A stretch of DNA of 64,000 nucleotides from Peptacetobacter hiranonis (lineage in GTDB: Bacteria > Bacillota > Clostridia > Peptostreptococcales > Peptostreptococcaceae). Positions 17,646 to 25,933 of this stretch are shown in pieces. Under the pieces are notes generated by a model. The model did not search any database and was not told where the DNA came from. It saw only the letters and a list, made by a program, of their open reading frames with translations. The translations under genes and the position numbers were made by a program. Numbering within the stretch: position 1 is the stretch's first letter; every line of letters begins with the position of its first letter. The stretch covers positions 1,364,001 to 1,428,000 of the forward strand of contig NZ_CP036523.1 in the NCBI RefSeq assembly GCF_008151785.1, given 5' to 3'.

Positions 17646-18821
17646 ATGGCAAAAATTAAAGGTTTCTTTGGAAAAATTAAAAATGCTATTATATCCGGAT
17701 TTAAAGGATTTGGAAATTTCATAAAGAACCATAAAAAAGGAACTGCTGTTGTGGTTGTGATACTACTTGCTGCAGGATTTATGGTTGGAACTGACTACGT
17801 AAGAAGAACTAAGGAAGAACAGAAGATTCGGGAAAAATACGAAATTTATAAAATACCAGCTTATGAAAATATAGACATAAACGGTATGGTTACTCCTAGA
17901 GAGTCAAAACAGTATGCTAACCCAGAAAACAACTCTTTAAGCGATATAAGTGTTGAAAATGGGCAGGAAGTAAACGATGGAGATTTACTTTTCACTACTA
18001 AAGACAACTCTGTTATAGAACAGATTAATGTTTTAAAATCTCAGTTAACTAGTTTAAACTCTCAGAAATCTCGTTTAAGCAAGAATAATAAAGATAATAT
18101 AAATAATGAGGCTATTGCTTCTATAAATGCTCAGATTTCTTCAGTAGAAGCTCAGATATCAGCATTAAACAGTAGTGCATATGTTAAAAATACTGCTCCA
18201 TTTGCTGGAAAAGTGTATATAAACGACCAGAACTCTACTGATATGAACACTTCTTTTATATCTCTTGTAAGTAACGAGTTCTTTATGAAGGGATATGTTA
18301 GCGAAGACGATTTAGAAAAAGTTCAGATAGACCAGACTGTAAGTATAAAGGTAAATTCTTCTGATAAGAAAATGACTGGTAGAATAAGCTATGTTTCTGA
18401 TAGACCAACGACTACTAAGACAAAAGAAATGAAAGATAATTTATCTTATTACGAAGTAGATATATCTTTTGAAGATCAGGAAGGTCTAGTAAATGGATTC
18501 CACGTAGATGCTGACCTTGAAATAGTATCTAATGAATACAAAGTTCCTACAACTGCAGTATTAAAGAGTGGAGATTCTGCTTATGTAATGAAAGATCTTG
18601 ATGGAATACTTAAAAAACAGGAAGTTACTATTGTTAAAACAGGAAAAAATGTAACTAAGATAGTTACAAATCTTGAACCAGGAGATAAAATATTAAAACA
18701 TCCAGATAAATCTATGAAAGAAGGAGATGCAATACCTTCTGCTGGACTTGTTGATAAATCTCCAAAAATAGACCCTGAAGAATTAAAAATACCTGACGTC
18801 AATGGACAAATAGAGGAATAA
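17646..18821 (+). CDS. HlyD/RND-type efflux adaptor (membrane fusion protein)
   Basis: 391 aa. A short Lys-rich cytoplasmic head is followed by one membrane segment (about 34-50). An external part then shows the split lipoyl/barrel layout: ENIDINGMVTPRESKQYAN and VENGQEVNDGDLLFTTKDN, a coiled coil (about 115-180, LKSQLTSLNSQKSRL), SAYVKNTAPFAGKVYIND, and the beta barrel to about 300. In Gram-positive bacteria such adaptors work with MacB-like ABC exporters, but no partner lies next to this gene. RBS AAAGGAGGAAA. Hairpin element E4 follows the stop codon directly. Confidence 0.82.
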   Translation: MAKIKGFFGKIKNAIISGFKGFGNFIKNHKKGTAVVVVILLAAGFMVGTDYVRRTKEEQKIREKYEIYKIPAYENIDINGMVTPRESKQYANPENNSLSDISVENGQEVNDGDLLFTTKDNSVIEQINVLKSQLTSLNSQKSRLSKNNKDNINNEAIASINAQISSVEAQISALNSSAYVKNTAPFAGKVYINDQNSTDMNTSFISLVSNEFFMKGYVSEDDLEKVQIDQTVSIKVNSSDKKMTGRISYVSDRPTTTKTKEMKDNLSYYEVDISFEDQEGLVNGFHVDADLEIVSNEYKVPTTAVLKSGDSAYVMKDLDGILKKQEVTIVKTGKNVTKIVTNLEPGDKILKHPDKSMKEGDAIPSAGLVDKSPKIDPEELKIPDVNGQIEE

Positions 18822-18975
18822 GTAAATAAAACAGGACAAGAGTATAACTACTCTTTGCTCCAGGCTTCAACGCCCCACACTGTTAGAGTAACACATTTAG
18901 CAGTTGTGGGGCGTTTGCAGTATTGTCGCTTTTGAGTAGTTATAGCTCTTGTCCTCAGTTTGTTTACTTTATTCC
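18815..18975 (+). repeat. Hairpin element E4 downstream of the adaptor gene (core 18861-18938)
   Basis: Core: CTCCAGGCTTCAACGCCCC, loop, GGGGCGTTTGCAGTATTGTCG. The central loop is the same as in E2 over more than 25 bases. Outer arms pair over ACAAGAG/CTCTTGT, GTATAACTACTC/GAGTAGTTATAG and GGAATAA/TTTATTCC, the last including the stop codon of the adaptor gene. The outer stem has the same sequence as the plain terminator at 43651, which lacks the core. Confidence 0.85.
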
Positions 18976-19000
18976 AAGTGAATTTCATAAAATAGTATAA

Positions 19001-19040
19001 AAATAGCTACTTACAAGTTTTTTTGTTAGCAGCTATTTTT
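19001..19040. terminator. Bidirectional terminator between convergent genes
   Basis: AAATAGCT ... AGCTATTT with paired inner bases, T-rich on both sides. It should stop transcription from the adaptor gene and from the anti-sigma gene. The nearby GT-rich stretch 19040-19140 shows no gene. Confidence 0.65.
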
Positions 19041-19151
19041 ATTAGTTGTGAGTTTTTTGTTGTGTTTGTGTAATTTTGTGTATGTTTTGTTTGTTGTGAT
19101 TGATTTTTGTTGTTTGTTGGGTAATATTTGTTTTTTATTTATTTTATCAAA

Positions 19152-20035
19152 CTATTTCATTAGTTTTGATACTATGTTTGATGGTATTACGAATTCTACT
19201 AATCCTGCTGAACCTGGAGCTACTTCATATTCATCGAAGCATATAACTAGTTCGCCTTTGTCATTTATATAGAATGGCTGATCTTTTTTGATTTTGAATG
19301 TATTGTCTACAAAGTATACATCATTTGAGTCTTTTTTAGTTCTTTCTTTCATCTGAGATAATATGTTTTTGCTTAATACATCTACATAATCGTTGTTTCC
19401 AAACATTCCTTCAAGTGTAAGAATTGTTTTGTCTTTTTTATCTATATTGTATATTTTTCTACTTGTTGCTGCTGATGCTTCTGTTTCTGTGTTGTATATA
19501 GCAACTGATACAGTTTTAGCATTTTCTGCTATAGATTCAGTCCACATTTCCGCAGATTTATGAGTTGTTTTTCCTTCTTTTTCAAGTTTTTCAACTTCTG
19601 CTTCGTATTTTTTATAAGCTTCTTTACCTTCTTTTTCAAATTCTTTGTTTAATTTATACTCTAAATCTTTACTATCTGAGCTTACTTCTGGTAGTGATAT
19701 TGAAACATCCATACCATCTTTGTCTATTCTGTAATTTCTATTCTGTAATTGTTGAAATTAACTACTCTTATTATATTGCCTATCACTGGTATATTTTCTA
19801 AACTCTTTGCAAATGTTGAACTTGCGTTTACTGATACTATTATTAAACCTACTGCAGCTGCTGATGCATACCATTTTTTCATATTTTTCATATTTCTTCT
19901 CCAATCTTTTTTGTTATTTTCTAATTTTTTATTTTCACTTTCATTGAATGCGTCGTTTATTACATCATCTAGTTCTTTTGGGATTTCAATGTTGTTATAG
20001 TTTTCTTTTAGTTTATCTATTTTATCGTTTTTCAT
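19152..20035 (-). pseudogene. rsiV: RsiV-like anti-sigma factor, split by a 14-bp tandem duplication
   Basis: The first part (19724-20035) encodes a cytoplasmic anti-sigma domain, KDWRRNMKNMKKWYASAAAV and one membrane segment, and stops after IRVVNFNNYRIEITE. The second part (19152-19712) is the extracellular DUF3298-type domain (ISLPEVSSDSKDLEYKLNKE ... AGLVEFVIPSNIVSKLMK). Between them TCTATTCTGTAATT occurs twice in tandem (19723-19736, 19737-19750). Deleting one copy restores a single frame (NNYRIDKDGMDVSIS). In RsiV the external domain senses lysozyme and is cleaved to release SigV. As it stands the product is a truncated membrane protein. The tandem repeat could revert by slippage. Confidence 0.85.
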
Positions 20036-20038
20036 AGT

Positions 20039-20548
20039 CTACACCTCTTCTATCTTCGTTAATTCTATTTTTAGTTTTGACAAGCCAGTATATAACCTTG
20101 TCTTTATGGTGCTTTCATTCTCTCCTAGCACCTCTGTAATTTCGGAAATCTTCATGTCTTCAAAATATCTAAGTATTATCACCCTCTTATATTTTTCAGG
20201 CAAAAGCTGCATTGCACGCTGAAGATCGAAATTCTCATATTCATCAAATCCCACCATACTATCATTTTGTATCTCATCAGTCATTTCTGTGTATTTATTA
20301 TTTTTTCTCATATAATCTATAGCACAATTTGATATGATTTGATAAATCCAAGGCTTTATTTTATCCTCACTTTTTAGCGAGTCTTTATTTGTAAGTGCTT
20401 TACAAATAGCGTCGTGAACAATATCTAAGGCATCATTTTGATTTCTAGTATAGCTATAGGCGAATCTGTACAAGCTATCCTTGTTGTCGACGATGTACTG
20501 CTTAATGAGCTTTTCCTTCTTTTTATCTAATAAGTTATATATTTTCAT
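20039..20548 (-). CDS. ECF RNA polymerase sigma factor, SigV-like
   Basis: 169 aa. Region 2 (LYRFAYSYTRNQNDALDIVH, then PWIYQIISNCAIDYMRK) and region 4 (LLPEKYKRVIILRYFEDMKI, helix-turn-helix SEITEVLGENESTIKTRLY) are complete. It directs RNA polymerase to envelope-stress promoters and is held inactive by the membrane anti-sigma encoded 3 bp downstream. That partner gene is frameshifted here, so the sigma factor may be less well controlled. RBS GAAGGAGG. A promoter of the ECF type lies just upstream (20570-20603), consistent with autoregulation. Confidence 0.88.
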   Translation of the reverse strand: MKIYNLLDKKKEKLIKQYIVDNKDSLYRFAYSYTRNQNDALDIVHDAICKALTNKDSLKSEDKIKPWIYQIISNCAIDYMRKNNKYTEMTDEIQNDSMVGFDEYENFDLQRAMQLLPEKYKRVIILRYFEDMKISEITEVLGENESTIKTRLYTGLSKLKIELTKIEEV

Positions 20549-20569
20549 CTTCTTATTTCCTCCTTCGTA

Positions 20570-20603
20570 TATAAGACGATTTATCTATGCTAAAAAGTTT
20601 GAT
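20570..20603 (-). promoter_or_regulatory. ECF-type promoter of the sigma factor gene
   Basis: On the minus strand ATCAAACTTTTT (near the -35 consensus TGAAAC-TTTT) is followed 17 bp later by TCGTCTTATA, the SigV-type -10. This arrangement marks autoregulation. An exact inverted copy of the -10 decamer, TCGTCTTATA on the plus strand, lies at 20691-20700 without a matching -35. The rest of 20604-20820 shows nothing more. Confidence 0.7.
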
Positions 20604-20820
20604 TTTTTTTGAAAAAATTTTATAAATTTATTCTTAGATTCTTTTACATATTGAATCTATAGGTTTTTAGAATCTTAATATCTGTTTGTATCGTCTTATA
20701 TCTGAACTACTCTGCTATTATATATCCTCAATCCTTTCTTAAAAACAAATTATGTTAATCTGTATATTATCTGTAATTTTAATCGTAATATTTTTCATCT
20801 TTGTATCTTTTCTGTAACTA

Positions 20821-20863
20821 AAAAAAGACCGATTGAAATTTTATATTTCAATCAGCCTTTTAA
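20821..20863 (-). terminator. Terminator after the acetyltransferase gene
   Basis: Minus strand GGCTGATTGAAAT / ATTTCAATCGGTC with a short loop and TTTTTTT tail, 15 bp past the stop at 20878. Confidence 0.85.
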
Positions 20864-20877
20864 TCTAATTCTTTAAT

Positions 20878-21372
20878 TTATAATACTTTGCTCATAAAAT
20901 ATCTCGTATGTCCTTTAGGACAGTCTTCCAATTCCCCAAACACACTATATCCATGAGCCAAGTAGAAATCTTTAGCCTGAAAATCAAATGTGTCTAGATG
21001 AATTAGGTGAGATCCATTTTCTTTGGCAACTCTTTCTACTTCTTCAAGCAGTAATGTACCCAGACCTTCGCCTCTCATAGACTCGTCTATCCAAAATGTG
21101 TCTATGTAGATACATCTCCAGCAGTACATTCTAACAATTATCCCTGCCAAAATCTTTCCATCTTCAGATAGAACTTTTCTGCTCAAATCTATAAAATTCT
21201 CCTCTTGAGTAGCTGGAACTTGAGATAGATTATAATCTACTAATTTATCCACAAGAAATGCTTTGTCCGAACCATTGCACCCCGAAACAGTGTAGTTATT
21301 TTCCTTAGTAAATCTTTTTAAATCCATTTCGCCATCTTTTAATTTTGATTTAGATGTAGCTTTAATTCTCAT
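20878..21372 (-). CDS. GNAT family N-acetyltransferase
   Basis: 164 aa from the ATG at 21372 (GGAGTGG ahead; an upstream in-frame GTG at 21381 lies in that site). The acetyl-CoA loop is ESMRGEGLGTLLLEEVERVA (about residues 100-119), followed by HLDTFDFQAKDFYLAHGYSVFGE, typical of the family. The N-terminal third is divergent. It transfers an acetyl group to an unknown amine or small molecule in the cytoplasm. Confidence 0.82.
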   Translation of the reverse strand: MRIKATSKSKLKDGEMDLKRFTKENNYTVSGCNGSDKAFLVDKLVDYNLSQVPATQEENFIDLSRKVLSEDGKILAGIIVRMYCWRCIYIDTFWIDESMRGEGLGTLLLEEVERVAKENGSHLIHLDTFDFQAKDFYLAHGYSVFGELEDCPKGHTRYFMSKVL

Positions 21373-21408
21373 AACAACCACTCCATTCCCAAATAAAATA
21401 ATTTATTT

Positions 21409-21999
21409 TTAATAAATTTTAATATCCAAAGAGTCCAATAGACTCATTGCTTCAGGGAACGAAAACTTTGCTCCCTTTATTTTACAATTCGTGATATCTA
21501 CCAAATAACCTTTAGCTTCTCTAAAATCAGCGTTTCTAATATCACAAATATTAAATCTCGTCTGAGTCAAGTCACATCCCTTAAACTTGCACTCCTTTAA
21601 ACACGATTCATCAAACATAGAATCATGAATAATATTTCCGCCAAAATCAAACTTTTTAATATCCATTTTTAAAAAAGAAGAATATTTTAAATAACATTCT
21701 TTCAACTTTGAAAACGGATTTGAATATCCCCTCTCAACAGTGATATCCTTCCAGTTAATTCCTATCAAGTTGCATTTTTCAAACTCGCAATCCTTAAAAA
21801 CAGTCAATTCAAACTTGTTTCCAGCGATATTGCAATTTACAAATTTACAGTCTTTGAATAGACAGTTATGTATTAAACTCTCAGAAATAGAGCAGTTTTC
21901 AAAATTACAGTCGATAAATTTAATATTTTCTATTTCTTCCGACTCAATCTCAAAATTCCCTAATTCCTCATATTCATACTCATCTCTATTAAATATCAT
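21409..21999 (-). CDS. Pentapeptide repeat protein
   Basis: 196 aa. From residue 25 on the sequence follows the five-residue pattern with F or L at the centre (IKFIDCNFENCSISESLIHN, CLFKDCKFVNCNIAGNKF, CEFEKCNLIG, then SCLKECKFKGCDLTQTRF, NADFREAKG). Such repeats fold as a right-handed quadrilateral beta helix. Many Cys residues occupy the repeat turns. Known relatives include the DNA-mimic quinolone resistance proteins Qnr and MfpA, but most members have no known function. The 25-residue break near 80-105 and the small size leave the role open. RBS AAAAGGA. Confidence 0.85.
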   Translation of the reverse strand: MIFNRDEYEYEELGNFEIESEEIENIKFIDCNFENCSISESLIHNCLFKDCKFVNCNIAGNKFELTVFKDCEFEKCNLIGINWKDITVERGYSNPFSKLKECYLKYSSFLKMDIKKFDFGGNIIHDSMFDESCLKECKFKGCDLTQTRFNICDIRNADFREAKGYLVDITNCKIKGAKFSFPEAMSLLDSLDIKIY

Positions 22000-22039
22000 A
22001 ATCCTTTTACTTACTACCTTTCATTCAAAATCCTTAATC

Positions 22040-22843
22040 CTAAAGAACTTTTCCTTTAGAAATTAAGAATCTTCTTCTATATTTTAACTCTGCATAGTCG
22101 ACAATTTTCTTTAAATACATAGTGTTTGTAAGTCCTCCAGCTATCCCTATTACTGGTATTCCTTGTACAAACTTCATATAAAGCATTTCCTTTGACACAG
22201 AATTTGCTGCTGCAGCAATCTGATAATCTATATCCTCTTTTTCTACAACAAATTCGTATTTATCAACTTCATCTATAAATCTATTCAATTCATCATTCTG
22301 TTTTTCAAATTTATCTGATTCTTGCATAGAAACTTCGATAATTTTTAGAATAAAGAACTTCTCAAAATCGCTCTCATATTCAAATCCATAGCTCATAGCT
22401 ACCTCGTATATACTTTTCAAAATAACTCCTGTAAATACTGGAATATCTGGAATTCCTACTCCTAAGGCTCCCATTCCTGCACCTTCAAGTCCAGAAAGAA
22501 GAATATTTTTATTTTTTCCAGCAGATGCAGCCTTTGAAAATGATTTAAGTGACCTTCTATTCCCTGTTTCTGCATGCCATCTTTCTCTATTTTCATACTC
22601 AAAATCGTACTTTTCCTTGTCGTAAGTCTTTTCTATTATTCCCGATCCCTTGCTAAAAACTATCTCAAATGCCTTTCTAAACGCTACATTTAATGTTGAT
22701 AGCAGTTTTTCAGGAACTTTATCCTCAAGCAATTTGTTTATTTGCGATTCTTTTTTATTCTCTCTTTTTCTGAGCATCTTATCTTCTTGTTTAAGAAGTA
22801 GCTCCCATTCCTTGTCCTTAGGACTTTTCTTCTGAAAAATCAT
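22040..22843 (-). CDS. EcsC family protein
   Basis: 267 aa from the ATG at 22843, with GGGGTG ahead; an in-frame GTG at 22852 is inside that site. A charged N-terminal helix is followed by the EcsC domain: SKGSGIIEKTYDKEKYDFEY, then AGKNKNILLSGLEGAGMGAL and GIPDIPVFTGVILKSIYEVA, hydrophobic helices with Gly pairs, and near the end PVIGIAGGLTNTMYLKKIVD. EcsC is linked by name to the Ecs transporter locus of Bacillus, but the biochemical role of the domain is unknown. It is probably membrane-associated. Confidence 0.8.
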   Translation of the reverse strand: MIFQKKSPKDKEWELLLKQEDKMLRKRENKKESQINKLLEDKVPEKLLSTLNVAFRKAFEIVFSKGSGIIEKTYDKEKYDFEYENRERWHAETGNRRSLKSFSKAASAGKNKNILLSGLEGAGMGALGVGIPDIPVFTGVILKSIYEVAMSYGFEYESDFEKFFILKIIEVSMQESDKFEKQNDELNRFIDEVDKYEFVVEKEDIDYQIAAAANSVSKEMLYMKFVQGIPVIGIAGGLTNTMYLKKIVDYAELKYRRRFLISKGKVL

Positions 22844-22969
22844 CTCAAACACCCCGATTCAAAATATATTATCGTATGTTATTTTAAATATTTATTTTAG
22901 TTAACATAATTTTATTATGTATAACTGTCTATATAATTTTATGTACTATCTAAGTTTTATTCAATTAAT

Positions 22970-23380
22970 TTATCTGTTTTTAAATATTTTCACTAAAAAT
23001 ATCGACATTCCACCAAAAATTAGAATTAAAAATGCAAATACTGATATGCTGTTCAACCTTTCTCCAGCTATTGATTGTAAAGTCATGTATGAGAAATATA
23101 TCATAATCATCATTTTTAGGTATGTTTGCATATTTCTAAGATTTGTATATACTCTTTCCCGATTTTCCTCAGTTATTTTCACTCCTGTATTCCATATGTT
23201 TGGAAATCTCTCAAGTACAGACATCATTGTAAACAATAGTATCTGCACAACAATAAGTATCCATATCGAATTTTTAGATGAATATTTGTCTATTTCTCCA
23301 GCGATATTATAGTGCCCTGGAATCATATCTGGAATGTTTTTCCACGTTATACTTAAAAAGTTACTCTCATCTGATACCAC
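22970..23380 (-). pseudogene. DUF1648-type membrane protein lacking its N-terminal membrane helix
   Basis: 136 aa at most. Residues 13-28 keep the DUF1648 hallmark WKNIPDMIPGHYNIAGEID, which in intact relatives follows directly after a first membrane helix. Three hydrophobic segments come later. Here the frame opens inside the preceding acetyltransferase gene (overlap 28 bp) at a GTG with GGTGGAG ahead, and no first helix is encoded. I read this as a 5'-truncated remnant fused onto the end of the upstream gene, although coupled translation of a shortened protein remains possible. Confidence 0.55.
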
Positions 23381-23835
23381 AATGCTCCACCATGCTCAGA
23401 GCACGAAACTCCCTCATTCTCAAATCCAAATTTAGCGTAATAATGAAGCTTAGCTTCCTTGCAAGTAAGCACTAATCCTTTTTTACCTTCTTTTCTACAA
23501 TCCTCTATTGCTCTTTCTAGTAACATGCCTGCACACCCTTTTCTTCTATACTCTGGTAAAGTTGCCACACCAAAAATCATCTGCCAATCTCCATTTTCAT
23601 CGTGTAAAGACGCATCTGCAAACATCTCATCTACTAAATCCGTATCATTTGTAACCATTCCATTTACAAAACTTACAAGCTTATCCCCGTCGTATAAAAG
23701 CCAAAATCTATCTGCAAAATGGTTTAATCTCTTTTCAAAAGACTCCTCACTTGCTGCTTCAGCTTCTGGAAAACAAGCAGCCTCAACATCTGTAATATCT
23801 CTTAAATCTTCTATAGTAGCTTTCCTAATAATCAT
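23353..23835 (-). CDS. GNAT family N-acetyltransferase
   Basis: 160 aa. Starts MIIRKATIEDLRDITDVEAA as in the RimI-like group. Acetyl-CoA binding at ATLPEYRRKGCAGMLLERAI (about residues 92-111), and YYAKFGFENEGVSCSEHGGA follows. Substrate unknown. RBS AGAGAGGA. Its end overlaps the DUF1648 remnant. Confidence 0.85.
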   Translation of the reverse strand: MIIRKATIEDLRDITDVEAACFPEAEAASEESFEKRLNHFADRFWLLYDGDKLVSFVNGMVTNDTDLVDEMFADASLHDENGDWQMIFGVATLPEYRRKGCAGMLLERAIEDCRKEGKKGLVLTCKEAKLHYYAKFGFENEGVSCSEHGGALWYQMRVTF

Positions 23836-24078
23836 AATAAAATCCTCTCTTTAATCAATTTATTTCTTAATCTCAAGTTTGTTCTCTTTTCTAATTTTCA
23901 TTCTTAACATCTCAAAATTAAATTATCTTAGTATTTTAAATTTTTTAATATAATTTTAAAAAATCAAAAACTTTCTTTAAATAAATTATACCAAAATTAA
24001 AACATTCTTTCACAAAATATTTTCTAAAGATTCTAAAATATAAAATAAATAAATTTATTTTTATTAAATATTTTGTAC

Positions 24079-24148
24079 TATAAAAGGGAGGTCATATATA
24101 CTAACAACAATAATACTAAAGTAATTGTATGTACTCCTCCCTTTTATA
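24079..24148. other. Orphan perfect 13-bp hairpin in a 520-bp gene-free stretch
   Basis: TATAAAAGGGAGG (24079-24091) and CCTCCCTTTTATA (24136-24148) pair perfectly across a 44-base loop with further partial pairing (GTCATATATAC/GTATGTAC). T-rich sequence follows on the plus strand. No gene ends nearby on either strand, so it is either an orphan terminator or a small structured RNA. The rest of 23836-24355 is AT-rich with nothing else. Confidence 0.6.
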
Positions 24149-24355
24149 TTCTTTTATTTATTTTTATATTAAATTTAAATCATTCAGATATTATTTACTC
24201 TACTTAAATCATTCTAAAAAACTATATATAATAAGCAAAAATCGCCTAAAATATTGAATTCATTTAAAAACCTAATTCACATAAATCATCTCATTGACAA
24301 GCTGAAATACCGAGGTATATACTGAAAATATAGAAAAGTGAATCAGATTCTCTTT

Positions 24356-24937
24356 TTATTCAATGCCTGCTTTATGAGCTAAATCTAGCAATATTTCTCT
24401 GGTTGTAACCTCATCAAAATACAAATTTTGATTAAGAATACTACCTGATGCATAAGCATTTATAATTGCATGAATAGTACTTGCATAAGTGCGTAATCTA
24501 TCGTGGTCAACAGATGGATATTCACGTTCTAATAACATAACAAGCATGTCATTAAAACTGCCTGCATTGTTTGGAATATCATTTTTACTACTTGTAATCA
24601 TGCGAGTTACACTGGCATTGTAATAACATTTAAACAAGGGATGTTCGTAGTATTCTTTATTACGCAAAAGAAGATAGTCAATCGACTCTTCTAAAGTAGT
24701 TGTTTTCATAGCTCCGTCTATGGATTCTTGAATATAATCTTGAAGAAATTCATTCCATAGTTCAATTAAAATATCTGATTTACTCTTATAATGACGGTAA
24801 AATGCACCAATAGAATATCCTGCCATTGTTACAATATCCTCGATACTTGTATTATCAAACCCTTTTTCAAGGAAAAGTGTTCTGGCAGAATTTAAAAACT
24901 GTTGATGAGTGCGTTCACTTTTTTTTGCTTGTAACAT
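24356..24937 (-). CDS. TetR family transcriptional regulator
   Basis: 193 aa. The N-terminal helix-turn-helix is plain (SARTLFLEKGFDNTSIEDIV, TMAGYSIGAFYRHYKSKSDI); the C-terminal ligand domain is divergent. It is divergent from the dehydrogenase/reductase pair at 25126-27910, with 188 bp between the starts, and is the likely repressor of that pair. Arginine codons include CGC and CGA forms that are rare in the flanking genes, which suggests it came in with the pair. Confidence 0.88.
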   Translation of the reverse strand: MLQAKKSERTHQQFLNSARTLFLEKGFDNTSIEDIVTMAGYSIGAFYRHYKSKSDILIELWNEFLQDYIQESIDGAMKTTTLEESIDYLLLRNKEYYEHPLFKCYYNASVTRMITSSKNDIPNNAGSFNDMLVMLLEREYPSVDHDRLRTYASTIHAIINAYASGSILNQNLYFDEVTTREILLDLAHKAGIE

Positions 24938-25014
24938 TATTGTTCAACCTTTCTTTTTAATTTATCGTTATTAAATTATAGCAAATGTGAAATTCTGATG
25001 CAAGAAGCTGCTTT

Positions 25015-25043
25015 TTGTGTACAATTAACAAAACTTATATAAA
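25015..25043 (+). promoter_or_regulatory. Promoter of the SDR/old-yellow-enzyme operon
   Basis: TTGTGT (25015-25020) and TATAAA (25038-25043) at 17-bp spacing. The palindrome TTGTGTACAA overlaps the -35 and GCAAAATAATTGC lies at 25051-25063; either may be the TetR operator. Confidence 0.5.
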
Positions 25044-25125
25044 ATTAAAAGCAAAATAATTGCATTAGGTAAAAGAAAAACAAACTTATAAAATCTAGGA
25101 TTGCAACAGAAGGGAGTTTTAAGTG

Positions 25126-25920
25126 ATGAGATGTAAAGGAAAAATAGCTTTAGTAACTGGATGTACTAATGGAATCGGTAAGGAAACTATGTATAAGTTA
25201 TTAGAAGAAGGCGCAGATGTTTATATGCTTGTACGCCGAGTTGAATATGGTGAAGAACTTGCCAAAGAAACAGAAGGAAAATACCCTGGAAAAGTTAGAA
25301 AGGTTATTTACTTCCAGTGTAATAAGCTAGAAACTATTGAAAGTGCTATTAAAACTGCTTATGAAGATGCAGGACGTATTGATATATTTATCAATAATGC
25401 TATTGGTGGTCCAACAATGGCTAAGGATAATACAACAGTTGTCGACACTAGCCATGAAACATGCATGGGAATAATGGAAGGAATACTTGGCGTAAGTGCT
25501 GAATGTTGTAGAGTTGTTATTCCTCTTATGATTAAAGGCGGTGGAGGATCAATTGTCAATGTATCCTCATCAACTTCTGTTCAGGCTGATGTATCTCGTA
25601 CTTATTATGGAGTGGCAAAAGCAGCTTTAAATATGCTAACTCAGCAGATTGCTGTTCAGTATGGAAGACAAGGTATTAGATGTAATGCTGTTCTTCCAGG
25701 ATTTACAGTATCACAGGCAACAGAACGGGCACTTCCTGAAGAATTTAAAGAAGCGTGGTTAAAACACACATTAATTCGTCGTCTTGGTGAACCTAGAGAT
25801 CAAGCTAATGCAATTGTATTCTTTGCTTCTGATGAATCTTCTTGGATTACAGGACAACTTATGGAAGTTTGTGGTGGTTACGGATTAGCAGCACCTATGT
25901 TTGGCGACATTGTAGAATAA
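25126..25920 (+). CDS. Short-chain dehydrogenase/reductase
   Basis: 264 aa from the ATG at 25126 (GGGAG ahead; GTG at 25123 is in frame just before it). Cofactor loop TGCTNGIGKE, the NNA motif, then the catalytic Ser in NVSSSTS with Tyr and Lys in YYGVAKAA. The Arg-rich patch VRRVEYGEE after the second strand suggests NADPH. It oxidises or reduces an alcohol/ketone of unknown identity. Together with the enoate-reductase-like gene 13 bp downstream it could reduce an enone in two steps, as in steroid, bile-acid or xenobiotic reduction. That is inference. CGT arginine codons are common here and rare in neighbouring genes. Confidence 0.85.
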   Translation: MRCKGKIALVTGCTNGIGKETMYKLLEEGADVYMLVRRVEYGEELAKETEGKYPGKVRKVIYFQCNKLETIESAIKTAYEDAGRIDIFINNAIGGPTMAKDNTTVVDTSHETCMGIMEGILGVSAECCRVVIPLMIKGGGGSIVNVSSSTSVQADVSRTYYGVAKAALNMLTQQIAVQYGRQGIRCNAVLPGFTVSQATERALPEEFKEAWLKHTLIRRLGEPRDQANAIVFFASDESSWITGQLMEVCGGYGLAAPMFGDIVE

Positions 25921-25933
25921 GGGAGGAATTATC

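Noticed and set aside
20691-20700. Second, divergent ECF promoter on the plus strand
   Set aside because: The TCGTCTTATA -10 copy has no TGAAAC-like -35 at the right distance and no gene downstream.
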